DNA of 46,140 nucleotides from an uncultured Candidatus Pelagibacter sp. (GTDB lineage: Bacteria; Pseudomonadota; Alphaproteobacteria; Pelagibacterales; Pelagibacteraceae): the NCBI GenBank assembly GCA_905612465.1, contig CAJQSC010000016.1:1-46140 (forward strand), in the 5' to 3' direction. The notes under the pieces were generated by a model. That model ran no database searches. It was not told the DNA's origin and was given only the letters and a program-made list of their open reading frames with translations. The translations under genes were made by a program, and so were the position numbers. Positions 18,240 through 27,455 of the stretch are shown here, in pieces. Numbering within the stretch: the first letter of the stretch is position 1; the number at the start of each line of letters is the position of its first letter.

Positions 18240-18454
18240 AAAAAACTCCCTCTTTTGTTAGTTTTTAACTTATAGTTTATATAAACTAGACATAAGCAAA
18301 TGCTTAAATCACGTTGAGGGTTAACTATCAAAGTTATTTAGTTTTTAGAAGGTTTAATTGATGCTAATTTGTATTGATTTTACTTACTTTTTAAATTTTA
18401 ATACAATTTTAAATTTAATAAGGACATAAAAATAGCAAAATAGAATCAAATCTC
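18240..18454. promoter_or_regulatory. Divergent regulatory region, proteorhodopsin / prpE
   Basis: This 215-base spacer is among the longest in the window and carries the promoters of two divergent genes. On the rhodopsin side there is a strong ribosome-binding site (18246-18252, minus strand), a TATAAG-type -10 near 18269-18274 and a perfect 16-base palindrome at 18273-18288. On the prpE side the sequence is AT-rich without a clear consensus hexamer or strong ribosome-binding site. No ORF or RNA gene was recognised in it. Confidence 0.5.
18273..18288. repeat. Perfect 16-base palindrome upstream of proteorhodopsin
   Basis: TAGTTTATATAAACTA reads the same on both strands. It sits 34-49 bases before the rhodopsin ATG, at the expected core-promoter position. 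It could be a dimeric regulator's operator or simply an AT-rich -10 region; only its symmetry is certain. Confidence 0.5.
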
Positions 18455-20350
18455 ATGTCAAAAAAATTTAATGATATTTATCAAAATTCGCTAAAAAATC
18501 CTGAAAGTTTTTGGCAAGAGGTATCAAATGATATTTTTTGGTTTAAAAAACCAACTAAAATTTTAAATAAATCTAATCCTCCCTTTTACAAATGGTTTGA
18601 AGATGGTGTTACTAACACTTGTTATAATGCGTTGGATATTCATATTGATCAAGGCAGAGGTGATAAGTTAGCTTTAATCTATGATAGCCCAATAACTGGA
18701 AATAAAAAGCAATTCACTTACAAAGAATTAAGAGAAAAAGTTTCAAAATTTGCAGGAGCTCTTAGAAACCAAGGAGTAAACAAAGGTGATAGAGTTATAA
18801 TTTATATGCCTATGATACCTGAGGCTGTAATTGCAATGTTAGCATGTGGAAGAATTGGTGCAATTCATTCTGTTGTATTTGGAGGTTTTGCTTCGAATGA
18901 GTTGGCTAGTAGAATTGATGATAGTAAAGCTAAAGTAATAGTTACTGCTTCATGTGGCTTTGAACCTGGAAAAACTGTTGAGTATAAACCATTGGTTGAT
19001 GCTGCAATTAAAATGGCTTCTCATAAAATAGATAAAATGATTTTATTTCAAAGAATAGATCATGTGGTTGAACTAAATGCTCCAAAAGAAATTAGTTGGG
19101 GTGAGGCACTTTCAAATGCAAAAGAAGTGGATTGCGTAGAAATGAATTCAAATGATTTGGCTTATATTTTATATACCTCAGGAACTACTGGTGTGCCAAA
19201 AGGAATTGTTAGAGATATTGGTGGCCATATAGTTGCTCTTAAATGGACTATGAAAAATATTTATAATATTGATGCTGATGATATTTGGTGGTCAGCAAGT
19301 GATATTGGTTGGATAGTTGGTCATTCTTATATTGTTTATGCTCCTTTGTTTAAAGGTTGCACTACAGTATTATTTGAAGGAAAACCAGTTGGCACCCCTG
19401 ATGCTGGAGCTTTTTGGAAAATAATTTCAGACTATAAAGTAAAATCTCTTTTTACTGCGCCAACTGCATTTAGAGCTATAAAAAAAGAAGACCCTGAGGG
19501 TAAATTTTTCTCTAAATATGATTTAAGTAAATTCGAGTCATTATTTTTAGCAGGTGAAAGAGCAGATCCAGATACTATCAAATGGGCAGAAAATTTATTA
19601 AAAGTTCCTGTAATTGATCACTGGTGGCAAACGGAGACTAGTTGGGCAATTAGCTCTAATTGTACTGGGATAGAAATGATGAAAACAAAATATGGCTCAG
19701 CTTGCAAAGCTGTACCTGGTTATGATGTCAAAATCATGAAACCTGATCAAACTTTAGCAAAGCCTAATGAGATGGGAGATATTGTTGTTAAACTTCCTTT
19801 GCCTCCAGGAACTTTTCCGACATTATGGAATGCAGATAAAAGATACAAAGATAACTACATGACTAATTATGAGGGTTACTATGAAACTTATGATGCAGGT
19901 CATATAGATGAAGATGGCTATATTTGGATAATGTCTAGAACGGATGACATTATAAATGTTGCAGGTCACAGATTATCAACTGGTGCAATTGAAGAAGTTC
20001 TTTCTGAGCATCAGTCAGTAGCAGAATGTGCGGTGCTAGGAATTGCTGATAAATTAAAAGGACAGTTACCAATAGGGCTAGTTGTTCTAAAGACAGGTGT
20101 TAAAAAAGATAACGAAACTATCTCAAAAGAATGCATTAAAATGGTTAGAGATACAATTGGGCCTGTTGCTGCATTTAAAATTGTAATTGTTATTAAGAGA
20201 CTACCAAAAACTAGATCTGGTAAGATATTAAGAGGAACTATTAGAAAAATTGCTGACAAAGAAGAGTATAAAATACCAGCAACAATTGACGATCCTGAAA
20301 TTTTAACTGAAATAAAAGAAGATTTAATTAAAAATAATATTCTTAAGTAG
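18455..20350 (+). CDS. prpE: Propionate-CoA ligase (propionyl-CoA synthetase)
   Basis: AMP-forming acyl-CoA synthetase, 631 residues. The P-loop is YTSGTTGVPKGI near residue 240, and the adenylation catalytic lysine is K590 in TRSGKILRG. Features that favour the propionate over the acetate enzyme include CGFEPGKTVEYKPLVDAAI, SASDIGWIVGHSYIVYAPL and SRTDDIINVAGHRLSTGAIEEVL. It would activate propionate (or other short acids) to the CoA thioester in the cytoplasm. The stop TAG overlaps the GTG of the SMR transporter gene by one base. No methylcitrate or methylmalonyl genes are adjacent. Confidence 0.88.
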   Translation: MSKKFNDIYQNSLKNPESFWQEVSNDIFWFKKPTKILNKSNPPFYKWFEDGVTNTCYNALDIHIDQGRGDKLALIYDSPITGNKKQFTYKELREKVSKFAGALRNQGVNKGDRVIIYMPMIPEAVIAMLACGRIGAIHSVVFGGFASNELASRIDDSKAKVIVTASCGFEPGKTVEYKPLVDAAIKMASHKIDKMILFQRIDHVVELNAPKEISWGEALSNAKEVDCVEMNSNDLAYILYTSGTTGVPKGIVRDIGGHIVALKWTMKNIYNIDADDIWWSASDIGWIVGHSYIVYAPLFKGCTTVLFEGKPVGTPDAGAFWKIISDYKVKSLFTAPTAFRAIKKEDPEGKFFSKYDLSKFESLFLAGERADPDTIKWAENLLKVPVIDHWWQTETSWAISSNCTGIEMMKTKYGSACKAVPGYDVKIMKPDQTLAKPNEMGDIVVKLPLPPGTFPTLWNADKRYKDNYMTNYEGYYETYDAGHIDEDGYIWIMSRTDDIINVAGHRLSTGAIEEVLSEHQSVAECAVLGIADKLKGQLPIGLVVLKTGVKKDNETISKECIKMVRDTIGPVAAFKIVIVIKRLPKTRSGKILRGTIRKIADKEEYKIPATIDDPEILTEIKEDLIKNNILK

Positions 20351-20682
20351 TGATTAAAACATATCTAATTTTAACAATTGCAATTTTTTGTGAAGTAGGT
20401 GGAACAATGTTGTTACCCGTTTCACAAAATTTCACAAAGATTGTTCCAACTGCTACTCTTGCAGTTTTATATTTATTATCTTTTTATCTTATAACTTTTG
20501 TAGTTGATAAAATTCCAATCGCAATTGTTTATGCAACATGGAGTGGTCTTGGAGTATTTACAGTTGCAATATTAGGATATGTTTTCTTTAAGCAATCATT
20601 ATCTTGGCAAGCTGTGTTAGGATTATTCTTAATTGTTATGGGTGTCGTGCTTGTAAATAGCTTTACAGTAAAAACTATTTAA
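20350..20682 (+). CDS. Small multidrug resistance (SMR/EmrE-like) transporter
   Basis: A 110-residue, four-helix inner-membrane exporter. The essential membrane glutamate is E15 in TIAIFCEVGGTML, and the family segment AIVYATWSGLGVF lies near residue 58. Members export quaternary amines, guanidinium-like compounds or drugs in exchange for protons; the substrate here is unknown. The GTG start overlaps the prpE stop (TAGTG), so it is co-transcribed with prpE. It converges with the dihydroorotase gene in a 4-base overlap (TTAA). Confidence 0.92.
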   Translation: MIKTYLILTIAIFCEVGGTMLLPVSQNFTKIVPTATLAVLYLLSFYLITFVVDKIPIAIVYATWSGLGVFTVAILGYVFFKQSLSWQAVLGLFLIVMGVVLVNSFTVKTI

Positions 20683-21983
20683 AATTTTAAAGGCTTACCC
20701 TCAGGTTTACCTAAAATTTTACCATCTCTCATTTTAATTTGGCCACTAATAATTGTTGATACTGGTGTTCCCTTAAATTCATACCCATCAAAAGGTGACC
20801 AACCACATTTGCTTTCAATATTTTCATTTTTAATTAATATTTTTTTATTCATATCTGCAATTGTAAAATCAGCATCGAAACCCTCTTTAATAAAACCTTT
20901 ATTTTTGATTCCAAAAATTTTTACTGGATTTTCACATATAGAATTCATTAATTGCTCTAAGCTTAATTTTCCATCGTTAATATGATTTAACATAACTGGG
21001 AGTAGTGTTTGAACACCAGGCATTCCAGATGGTGAATTTGGATATGTTTTTTCTTTGTTTTCTTTTAAGTGAGGTGCGTGATCAGACCCAATTGTATCGT
21101 TAAGATTATTTTTTACCCCATACCATAATCTATCATAATGAGACTTATCTCTTAAAGGAGGATTCATTTGAGCATAAGTTCCAAGTTTATCATAACAATC
21201 TGGTGCGTAGATAGTTAGGTGCTGAGGTGTGATCTCAAATGTAATATTTCCTTTATGTTGTGATAAAAAATCAATCTCTTGTTTTGTTGTTACATGAAGA
21301 ATGTGTGCTTTTTTTTTATATCTTTCAGCTATTCTTACAATTCTTCTAGTTGATGAAATTGCACATTCTTCACTTCTCCAAATTGGATGTGAATGAACGT
21401 CCCCTTCTTTGATCAATTTTTTGTTCATATTTAAAATTTCTTCATCTTCAGAATGAACTGAAACAACTTTTGAGGCACTTTTGAATACTTTTTCAATATC
21501 TTCTTCAAATTGAACTAATAAATTTCCAGTTGAGGAGCCTGCAAAGAGTTTAATTCCACAACATCCCTCTAAATCTTTTAGCTCTGCCAATTCAGTAGCA
21601 TTATCTGGTGTAGCCCCAAAATAAAAAGCATAGTTGCAATACATTCTATTTTTTGCGAGATCTAATTTTTTTTGAAATTCTATTTTATTGGAAGTTGGAG
21701 GGTTAGTATTTGGCATCTCAAAAACACTGGTTATTCCACCAGCAATTGCCGCTCTACTTCCTGTATGAAGGTCTTCTGTATCAGTTGAACCAGGCTCTCT
21801 AAAATGAGTTTGAGTGTCAATGCACCCAGGTAAAACTGTTAGTCCTTTAGCGTCAAAAACTTCTTTAGCCTCACTGTCAATTTTACCAATTTCTATAATT
21901 TTACCATCTTTAATTGCAATATCTTGATCTTTAAGATCTTTATCTATGTAGCATGAACCATTTTTAATTATTAGATCTAACAT
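20679..21983 (-). CDS. pyrC: Dihydroorotase
   Basis: Zinc amidohydrolase that closes carbamoyl-aspartate to dihydroorotate in pyrimidine synthesis. It is 434 residues, class I length. Metal and active-site motifs: DTQTHFREPG near residue 56 (HxR), the lysine-containing GIKLFAGSSTG region, VSVHSEDEE, HILHVTTKQE and the final aspartate in GSDHAPHLKENK. Allantoinase is the main alternative within this superfamily, but the motif set and the core-gene setting favour dihydroorotase. It diverges from ygfZ with only 43 bases between the starts. Confidence 0.9.
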   Translation of the reverse strand: MLDLIIKNGSCYIDKDLKDQDIAIKDGKIIEIGKIDSEAKEVFDAKGLTVLPGCIDTQTHFREPGSTDTEDLHTGSRAAIAGGITSVFEMPNTNPPTSNKIEFQKKLDLAKNRMYCNYAFYFGATPDNATELAELKDLEGCCGIKLFAGSSTGNLLVQFEEDIEKVFKSASKVVSVHSEDEEILNMNKKLIKEGDVHSHPIWRSEECAISSTRRIVRIAERYKKKAHILHVTTKQEIDFLSQHKGNITFEITPQHLTIYAPDCYDKLGTYAQMNPPLRDKSHYDRLWYGVKNNLNDTIGSDHAPHLKENKEKTYPNSPSGMPGVQTLLPVMLNHINDGKLSLEQLMNSICENPVKIFGIKNKGFIKEGFDADFTIADMNKKILIKNENIESKCGWSPFDGYEFKGTPVSTIISGQIKMRDGKILGKPEGKPLKF

Positions 21984-22026
21984 TTATGAAAAAAGTAATT
22001 ATATTAAATCCAGGCATCAATCAATT

Positions 22027-22911
22027 ATGAATATTCAAAATGTATATATTTTAGAAGACAGGGGTATTCTCTACATAAACGGAGCAGATGCTGAAGAATT
22101 TCTACAGAACATGATTAGTAATGACATTAATAAGGTTAATGAAGATAATAGTTGTTTTGCATCACTGTTAAGTCCTCAAGGAAAGTTTCTATTTGCTTTT
22201 ATTATTGTAAAACATAAGTCTGGCTACTTCATAGATTGTGAAAAGTCTCAAACAGAAGCACTTTTTAAACAACTAAGCATATATAAACTTAGATCTAAAG
22301 TTGAAATCATGAATTTAAGTAACGAATTTGTTGTTGCAGCATTTAATAGAGAAAAATTTTTAAAATTTGAAGGTGCCAAAGATGAACCTGGGTATACAAT
22401 CAAATATAGAGAAGACCCTATTTTACTAGACCCAAGAAATAAAGATCTAGGTGCAAGACTTATTATTAATTTAGAAAAACTTTACTTATCTTTAAAGAAA
22501 CTAGAATTAAAAGACTCACCAATAGATGAATATTATCAGTTAAGTCATGAGTTAGGAATTGCTCAAAAAGATATGAACAAATTGCAAAATAAATTATTTG
22601 GCATTGAGTGTAATTTTGAGGAACTTAATGGAATAGACTTTAAAAAGGGCTGTTATGTTGGTCAAGAAAATACAGCTAGGATAAAGCTTAAGAATAAACT
22701 TTTGAAAAGGTTATTACCTATACAATTAATCAGTGGAAAATTAAATGAAGGTGCTTCAATTTATGCTAATGATATTGAAATAGGTAAAGTATTGATTGAT
22801 GATAAATATCCCTTTGCTTTAATCAAGTATCTAGATGAAAATTTTAAAAAAAATACTGAATTAAAAAGTGATAATGCAGTTTTAAGAATAAAAGTGCCTA
22901 ATTGGATATAG
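22027..22911 (+). CDS. ygfZ: YgfZ/GcvT-domain folate-binding protein for Fe-S enzyme maturation
   Basis: A 294-residue GcvT-fold protein. The diagnostic motif KGCYVGQENTAR (K-G-C-Y-x-G-Q-E) lies near residue 212. YgfZ proteins use tetrahydrofolate to help repair or assemble [4Fe-4S] enzymes. The next gene is nadA, whose product needs a [4Fe-4S] cluster, so the pairing is functionally sensible. The ATG at 22027 overlaps the end of a 14-codon ORF (21986-22030) in an ATGA junction. Distinguished from true GcvT by its shorter length and the KGCYxGQE motif. Confidence 0.9.
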   Translation: MNIQNVYILEDRGILYINGADAEEFLQNMISNDINKVNEDNSCFASLLSPQGKFLFAFIIVKHKSGYFIDCEKSQTEALFKQLSIYKLRSKVEIMNLSNEFVVAAFNREKFLKFEGAKDEPGYTIKYREDPILLDPRNKDLGARLIINLEKLYLSLKKLELKDSPIDEYYQLSHELGIAQKDMNKLQNKLFGIECNFEELNGIDFKKGCYVGQENTARIKLKNKLLKRLLPIQLISGKLNEGASIYANDIEIGKVLIDDKYPFALIKYLDENFKKNTELKSDNAVLRIKVPNWI

Positions 22912-22964
22912 TAGTGTGGCATAATAAGGAATGACAAATATTAACCTAATTGATAAGTTTTGAC

Positions 22965-23036
22965 ATGGAATTTACACCAGAAGTAAGAATAGCAACTGAT
23001 CCAATTTATCAAAAAAATCTCAAAGGTTATGCCTGA
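22965..23036 (+). pseudogene. nadA: Out-of-frame 5' end of nadA
   Basis: The ATG at 22965 opens [17 protein letters not shown], which matches the usual NadA N-terminus, but the frame ends at a TGA at 23034-23036. Dropping one A from the seven-A run at 23011-23017 makes it read on as [13 protein letters not shown], joining the main nadA frame with family-like sequence. The corrected protein would be 329 residues. Confidence 0.8.
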
Positions 23037-23955
23037 GATTGAGTGGTCATTTCATGCTCCTTATATTCATAGAATTAATCAATTAAAAAAAGAAAAAAAT
23101 GCAATTATACTTGCTCATAATTATCAAACTCCAGAAATTTATCATGGTATTGCAGATGTTGCTGCAGACTCGTTGGCTCTTGCAATTGAGGCTTCAAAAA
23201 CTGAGGCTGATATTATTGTGATGGCAGGAGTTCACTTCATGGCCGAAACATCTAAGTTGATGAGCCCTGGAAAAAAAGTTTTACTTCCTGATATGACTGC
23301 CGGTTGTTCTTTATCATCGTCAATCACAGGTAAAGATGTAAGATTATTAAAAGAAAAATATCCAGGTGTGCCTGTTGTCTCGTATGTAAATACTTCTGCG
23401 GATGTGAAAGCTGAAACAGATATTTGCTGCACATCTGCAAATGCAGTTAAAATTGTAGAATCTCTTGGTGTTAAAAAAGTTATTTTTTTACCCGATGAAT
23501 ACTTGGCAAAATATGTTGCTTCGCAAACTGAAGTTGAAATTATTGCTTGGAAAGGTATTTGCATGGTTCATGACCAGTTCACTGAAAAAGAAATACATGA
23601 TATCAGAGCAAAAAATCCAGGTATTAAAATAATAGCTCATCCAGAATGCCCACCTGATGTGATTAAAGCAAGTGATTTTGCTGGGTCAACTGGTGGAATG
23701 ATTAAGTATGTTGAGGAGAACCAACCTAAAAAAGTTATGATGGTTACTGAATGTTCAATGAGTGATAATATTCAGGTAGAAAACCCAAATGTAGAGTTTA
23801 TTAGACCGTGTAACCTTTGTCCTCATATGAAAAAAATTACATTACCAAAAATTTTAGCTTGTCTAGAAAATGAAACTGGTGAAATCATAATGGATAGAGA
23901 GACAATAGAAAAAGCAAGAATTCCTGTCGAAAGAATGGTTGCGATAGGCAGATAA
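23029..23955 (+). CDS. nadA: Quinolinate synthase A (main reading frame; gene start is frameshifted)
   Basis: Condenses iminoaspartate with dihydroxyacetone phosphate to quinolinate, the first ring of NAD. This frame has 308 residues and contains [24 protein letters not shown] and the [4Fe-4S] cysteines in [21 protein letters not shown] and [11 protein letters not shown]. About 21 N-terminal residues lie upstream in another frame (22965-23028), separated by one extra A in a seven-A run. Initiation at the internal ATG is possible, but the only purine-rich stretch (AAAGG) is too close to it. nadC follows 5 bases after the stop; nadB is not in the window. Confidence 0.93.
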   Translation: MPEIEWSFHAPYIHRINQLKKEKNAIILAHNYQTPEIYHGIADVAADSLALAIEASKTEADIIVMAGVHFMAETSKLMSPGKKVLLPDMTAGCSLSSSITGKDVRLLKEKYPGVPVVSYVNTSADVKAETDICCTSANAVKIVESLGVKKVIFLPDEYLAKYVASQTEVEIIAWKGICMVHDQFTEKEIHDIRAKNPGIKIIAHPECPPDVIKASDFAGSTGGMIKYVEENQPKKVMMVTECSMSDNIQVENPNVEFIRPCNLCPHMKKITLPKILACLENETGEIIMDRETIEKARIPVERMVAIGR

Positions 23956-23960
23956 TAAAA

Positions 23961-24794
23961 GTGTCTCAAATTAAATTAAATAATTATTATATCAAAAATA
24001 CTGTAAAGCTTGCTTTAAATGAAGATCTATACCCTTCTGGTGATATTACCTCAAACTTAGTTAAAAATAATAAGATAATAAAAGTTAAATTAATTTCTAA
24101 CCAACGGGCTGTAATAGCTGGATTAGAATTTGCAAAACAAGCATTTAAATTAATAGATAGTAAGATTAAATTCATTATTAAGAAAAAAGAAGGCTCCTTA
24201 GTTAATAAGAATGATATAATAGCTGTAATTGAGGGTAAGGCTGAAAATATTCTAATTGGTGAAAGAGTTGCTTTAAATTTTATGAGCCATATCTCTGGGA
24301 TTGCTACTAAAACCAATCAATTTGTTAAGCTGATTAATAAAAAGTGTAAAATTTGCTGTACTAGAAAAACAATTCCAACCTTAAGAGTAATACAAAAATA
24401 TGCTGTCAAGCTAGGTGGAGGCACTAACCATAGGTTTAACCTAAGTGATGAGTTCCTAATCAAAGATAATCATATAGCAAGTTCTGATATCAAAACTTTA
24501 GTCTGTCTTGCTATTAAAAATAAAAAAGGAAGAAAAATTACAGTAGAGGTTGATAATTTAAATCAGCTTAAACAAATAATGGGTTTAAAATTTAATACAG
24601 TCTTGTTTGATAATATGAATAACAAAACACTAAAAGCAGGTGTTAAAATGGCTAAAAAACATTATGAAACAGAGGCTTCAGGTAACGTTAACTTGAGGTC
24701 AGTAAAAAAGGTTGCAGCGACAGGTGTTGATAGAATTTCAATTGGCAGCATAACCCATAGCGTGCCAGCTGTTGATTTTAAGTTGGAAATTTAG
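23961..24794 (+). CDS. nadC: Nicotinate-nucleotide pyrophosphorylase (quinolinate phosphoribosyltransferase)
   Basis: Converts quinolinate and PRPP to nicotinate mononucleotide. It is 277 residues with a GTG start. Family motifs: [15 protein letters not shown] near the start, [41 protein letters not shown] (the substrate-binding TRKT-P-R-K-GGG-HR set), IKDNHI, VEVDN and EASGNVNL. It sits 5 bases after nadA and is surely co-transcribed with it. It converges on ppdK, sharing a 4-base stop overlap (TTAG). Confidence 0.95.
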   Translation: MSQIKLNNYYIKNTVKLALNEDLYPSGDITSNLVKNNKIIKVKLISNQRAVIAGLEFAKQAFKLIDSKIKFIIKKKEGSLVNKNDIIAVIEGKAENILIGERVALNFMSHISGIATKTNQFVKLINKKCKICCTRKTIPTLRVIQKYAVKLGGGTNHRFNLSDEFLIKDNHIASSDIKTLVCLAIKNKKGRKITVEVDNLNQLKQIMGLKFNTVLFDNMNNKTLKAGVKMAKKHYETEASGNVNLRSVKKVAATGVDRISIGSITHSVPAVDFKLEI

Positions 24795-25591
24795 TTTTTT
24801 TTAGAGAGTTCAGCTTGAGCTGCTGCTAATCTTGCAATTGGAACTCTGTAAGGTGAGCAGGAAACATAATCCAAGCCTACATTTGCACAAAAGTGGATAC
24901 TTTTAGGGTCACCACCGTGTTCACCACAAATTCCCAGTTTAATTTTTTTATTTTGTTTCCGCCCTTTTTGAACTGCAATTTCTACCAAATCACCTACACC
25001 ATCATCAATTGAAATGAATGGATCTATAGAAAAAATTTTATTATCAAGATAATCATTTAAAAACTTACCACTATCATCTCTACTTATGCCAAATGTTGTT
25101 TGTGTTAAATCGTTGGTACCAAAACTAAAGAACTCAGCATGTTTTGCTATATCATCTGCTTTAATAGCAGCCCTTGGTAACTCAATCATGGTTCCAACTA
25201 TATAATCAACTTTAACTTTCTTATCTTTTTGAACTTCTCTAGAAACTCTATCAACTAATTCTTTAATAATTCTAATCTCAGCCTCAGTTGAAACTAATGG
25301 AATCATAATTTCAGGGAATGCTGATTTAATTTTCTTTATCTTAAGCTCAGATAAGGCTTCAAAGATTGCTCTACACTGCATTTCATAAATTTCAGGAAAT
25401 GAAATTCCGAGTCTGCAGCCCCTATGACCCAACATTGGGTTTTGTTCATGTAATTCATTAATTCTAGATTCAATTTCTTTTAAAGGAAGGCCAACAGCTT
25501 TTGCAACATCATTAATTTCTTTTTCAGTTTTTGGAAGGAATTCATGTAACGGTGGATCTAGTAATCTTATAGTAACTGGAAGATTATTCAT
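24791..25591 (-). CDS. ppdK: Pyruvate phosphate dikinase, C-terminal part (frameshifted)
   Basis: The 266 residues from the first in-frame ATG hold the C-terminal PEP/pyruvate-binding barrel: [64 protein letters not shown] and the catalytic cysteine at residue 245 in [10 protein letters not shown]. The frame is open further upstream with family-like sequence ([20 protein letters not shown]), so this is not a separate gene but the 3' part of ppdK, displaced by one base from the 5' part. It converges on nadC. Confidence 0.9.
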   Translation of the reverse strand: MNNLPVTIRLLDPPLHEFLPKTEKEINDVAKAVGLPLKEIESRINELHEQNPMLGHRGCRLGISFPEIYEMQCRAIFEALSELKIKKIKSAFPEIMIPLVSTEAEIRIIKELVDRVSREVQKDKKVKVDYIVGTMIELPRAAIKADDIAKHAEFFSFGTNDLTQTTFGISRDDSGKFLNDYLDNKIFSIDPFISIDDGVGDLVEIAVQKGRKQNKKIKLGICGEHGGDPKSIHFCANVGLDYVSCSPYRVPIARLAAAQAELSKKN

Positions 25592-25655
25592 AATTTTGAA
25601 TATTTCAATAAAATCTTTTCTTTGATGTGGTAAAAGTTTTTCTAAAGCTTTATTT

Positions 25656-27455
25656 CTATCTTCTTTTGTTTTTTGACAAGATCATCTCTCTAACTGATAA
25701 AATTCTTTCCTCGTCAAAAAACATATGTTCCGTCCGGCAAAGACCAATACCCTCAGCCCCAAAATCTCTTGCTATTTTTGTATCTAGTGGTGTTTCAGAG
25801 TTAGTTCTAACTTTTAATTTTCTAAAACCATCAGCCCAACTCATTAATTTTGAAAAATCTCCAGAAATCTCTGGTTTAACCGTTTTTACTTCTCCTAAAA
25901 TAACTCTACCTGTTGAACCATCGATTGTGATAATATCTCCTTCTTTAATTTCTATAAATGATGTTTTGAAAGTTTTAGTTTCATAATTAATATCAATTTC
26001 ACTAGAGCCAGATACGCAAGGTCTACCCATGCCTCTTGCAACAACTGCAGCATGACTAGTCATTCCACCTCTTGCAGTTAAAATTCCTTTAGCAGCGTGC
26101 ATTCCATGAATATCTTCTGGGGACGTTTCAACTCTAACTAAAATAGTATTTTGCATCATATCATTTAATCTCTCAGCCTCTTCTGATGAAAAAACAACTT
26201 TGCCGCTTGCTGCGCCAGGAGAAGCTGGCAATCCATTTGCTATAACGTTTACAGAGCTTTTTTCATCTAACGTTGGGTGTAATAAAGTATCTAAAGATGC
26301 TGGGTCTATTCTCATTACTGCTTCTTTTTTAGAAATTAATTTTTCTTTAACCATGTCTACCGCAATCCTTACCGCAGATTTTGAAGTTCTTTTGCCCGAC
26401 CTTGTCTGTAGCATCCATAATTTATTATTTTCAACTGTAAATTCTACATCTTGCATGTCCTTATAATGTTTTTCTAAAACTTTTAAAATTTTATCTAATT
26501 GCTTAAATACTTTTGGCATAGACTCTTCCATCGAAGCCTCTTTTGCTTTTGCATCTTTTCTTGCTTTTTTTGTAATATATTGAGGAGTTCTTGTTCCTGC
26601 CACAACGTCTTCCCCTTGTGCATTAATTAAGTATTCTCCATAAACTTCGTTAACACCATCAGATGGGTTTCTTGTAAAGACCACTCCAGTTGCACAATCA
26701 TCCCCCATATTACCAAATACCATAGATTGAACATTAACTGCAGTTCCCCATTCAGCAGGTATTTGATTTAATTTTCTATAAACTTTTGCTCTATTACTTT
26801 CCCAAGATAAAAACACTGCACTAATTGCACCAAACAGTTGCTCATGAACATTTTGTGGAAATTCTTTTTTCGTTTGATCTTTTACAACTTTTTTAAAATC
26901 ATTTATTAAACCTTCCCAATCATCCGCATCTAAATCTGTATCTAGAAGAACACCTTTAGTTAATTTGTAATTTTCTATCAATTCTTCAAAATGATAGCTT
27001 TCAACTCCCATTACAACATTCCCATACATTTGGATAAATCTTCTATAACTATCTTTTGCAAATCTCATATTAGAAGTTTTGTTTGCAAGTGCGATTACAG
27101 TTTTGTCATTTAATCCTAAATTTAATATAGTATCCATCATTCCAGGCATAGAAACTCTAGCACCAGATCTGATAGATAATAGTAACGGATTTTTTAAATC
27201 ACCAAATTTTTTACCAACATCTTTTTCGATAGTCTTTAATTCTTTTTTTACAATATTGACTATTTGTGAATTTAATTTTTTTTTATCTTTATAAAATAAT
27301 TTACATACTTCAGTCGAAATAGTAAATCCTGGAGGAACAGGTAAGCCAATTCTACCCATTTCGGAGAGGTTTGCACCCTTACCACCCAAAAAATTTTTTG
27401 GGTTTTTTATTTTTTTTGAGTCTTTAGATTTAAAATTTAAAATTAATTTATTCAC
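25656..27455 (-). CDS. ppdK: Pyruvate phosphate dikinase, N-terminal part (frameshifted)
   Basis: Interconverts pyruvate, ATP and phosphate with PEP, AMP and pyrophosphate. These 599 residues contain the nucleotide-binding domain ([24 protein letters not shown] at the start) and the swivelling phosphohistidine domain (H468 in [13 protein letters not shown]). They then enter the PEP barrel ([15 protein letters not shown]) before stopping early at a TAG. The stop is caused by one surplus A in the A-tracts just before it; correction restores a protein of about 890 residues, the normal length. The start is GTG, overlapping the glyS stop (TAGTG), so it is the last gene of the sppA-glyQ-glyS-ppdK unit. 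Confidence 0.92.
   Translation of the reverse strand: MNKLILNFKSKDSKKIKNPKNFLGGKGANLSEMGRIGLPVPPGFTISTEVCKLFYKDKKKLNSQIVNIVKKELKTIEKDVGKKFGDLKNPLLLSIRSGARVSMPGMMDTILNLGLNDKTVIALANKTSNMRFAKDSYRRFIQMYGNVVMGVESYHFEELIENYKLTKGVLLDTDLDADDWEGLINDFKKVVKDQTKKEFPQNVHEQLFGAISAVFLSWESNRAKVYRKLNQIPAEWGTAVNVQSMVFGNMGDDCATGVVFTRNPSDGVNEVYGEYLINAQGEDVVAGTRTPQYITKKARKDAKAKEASMEESMPKVFKQLDKILKVLEKHYKDMQDVEFTVENNKLWMLQTRSGKRTSKSAVRIAVDMVKEKLISKKEAVMRIDPASLDTLLHPTLDEKSSVNVIANGLPASPGAASGKVVFSSEEAERLNDMMQNTILVRVETSPEDIHGMHAAKGILTARGGMTSHAAVVARGMGRPCVSGSSEIDINYETKTFKTSFIEIKEGDIITIDGSTGRVILGEVKTVKPEISGDFSKLMSWADGFRKLKVRTNSETPLDTKIARDFGAEGIGLCRTEHMFFDEERILSVREMILSKNKRR

Noticed and set aside
22931-22963. 10-codon leader peptide before nadA
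   Set aside because: The ORF is very short, with no attenuator hairpin or codon bias linked to the pathway; likely chance.
24791-27455. Two separate enzymes (a ppdK and a PEP-synthase-like gene)
   Set aside because: The two frames join into one family sequence once a single A is removed, and the split is within one barrel domain.
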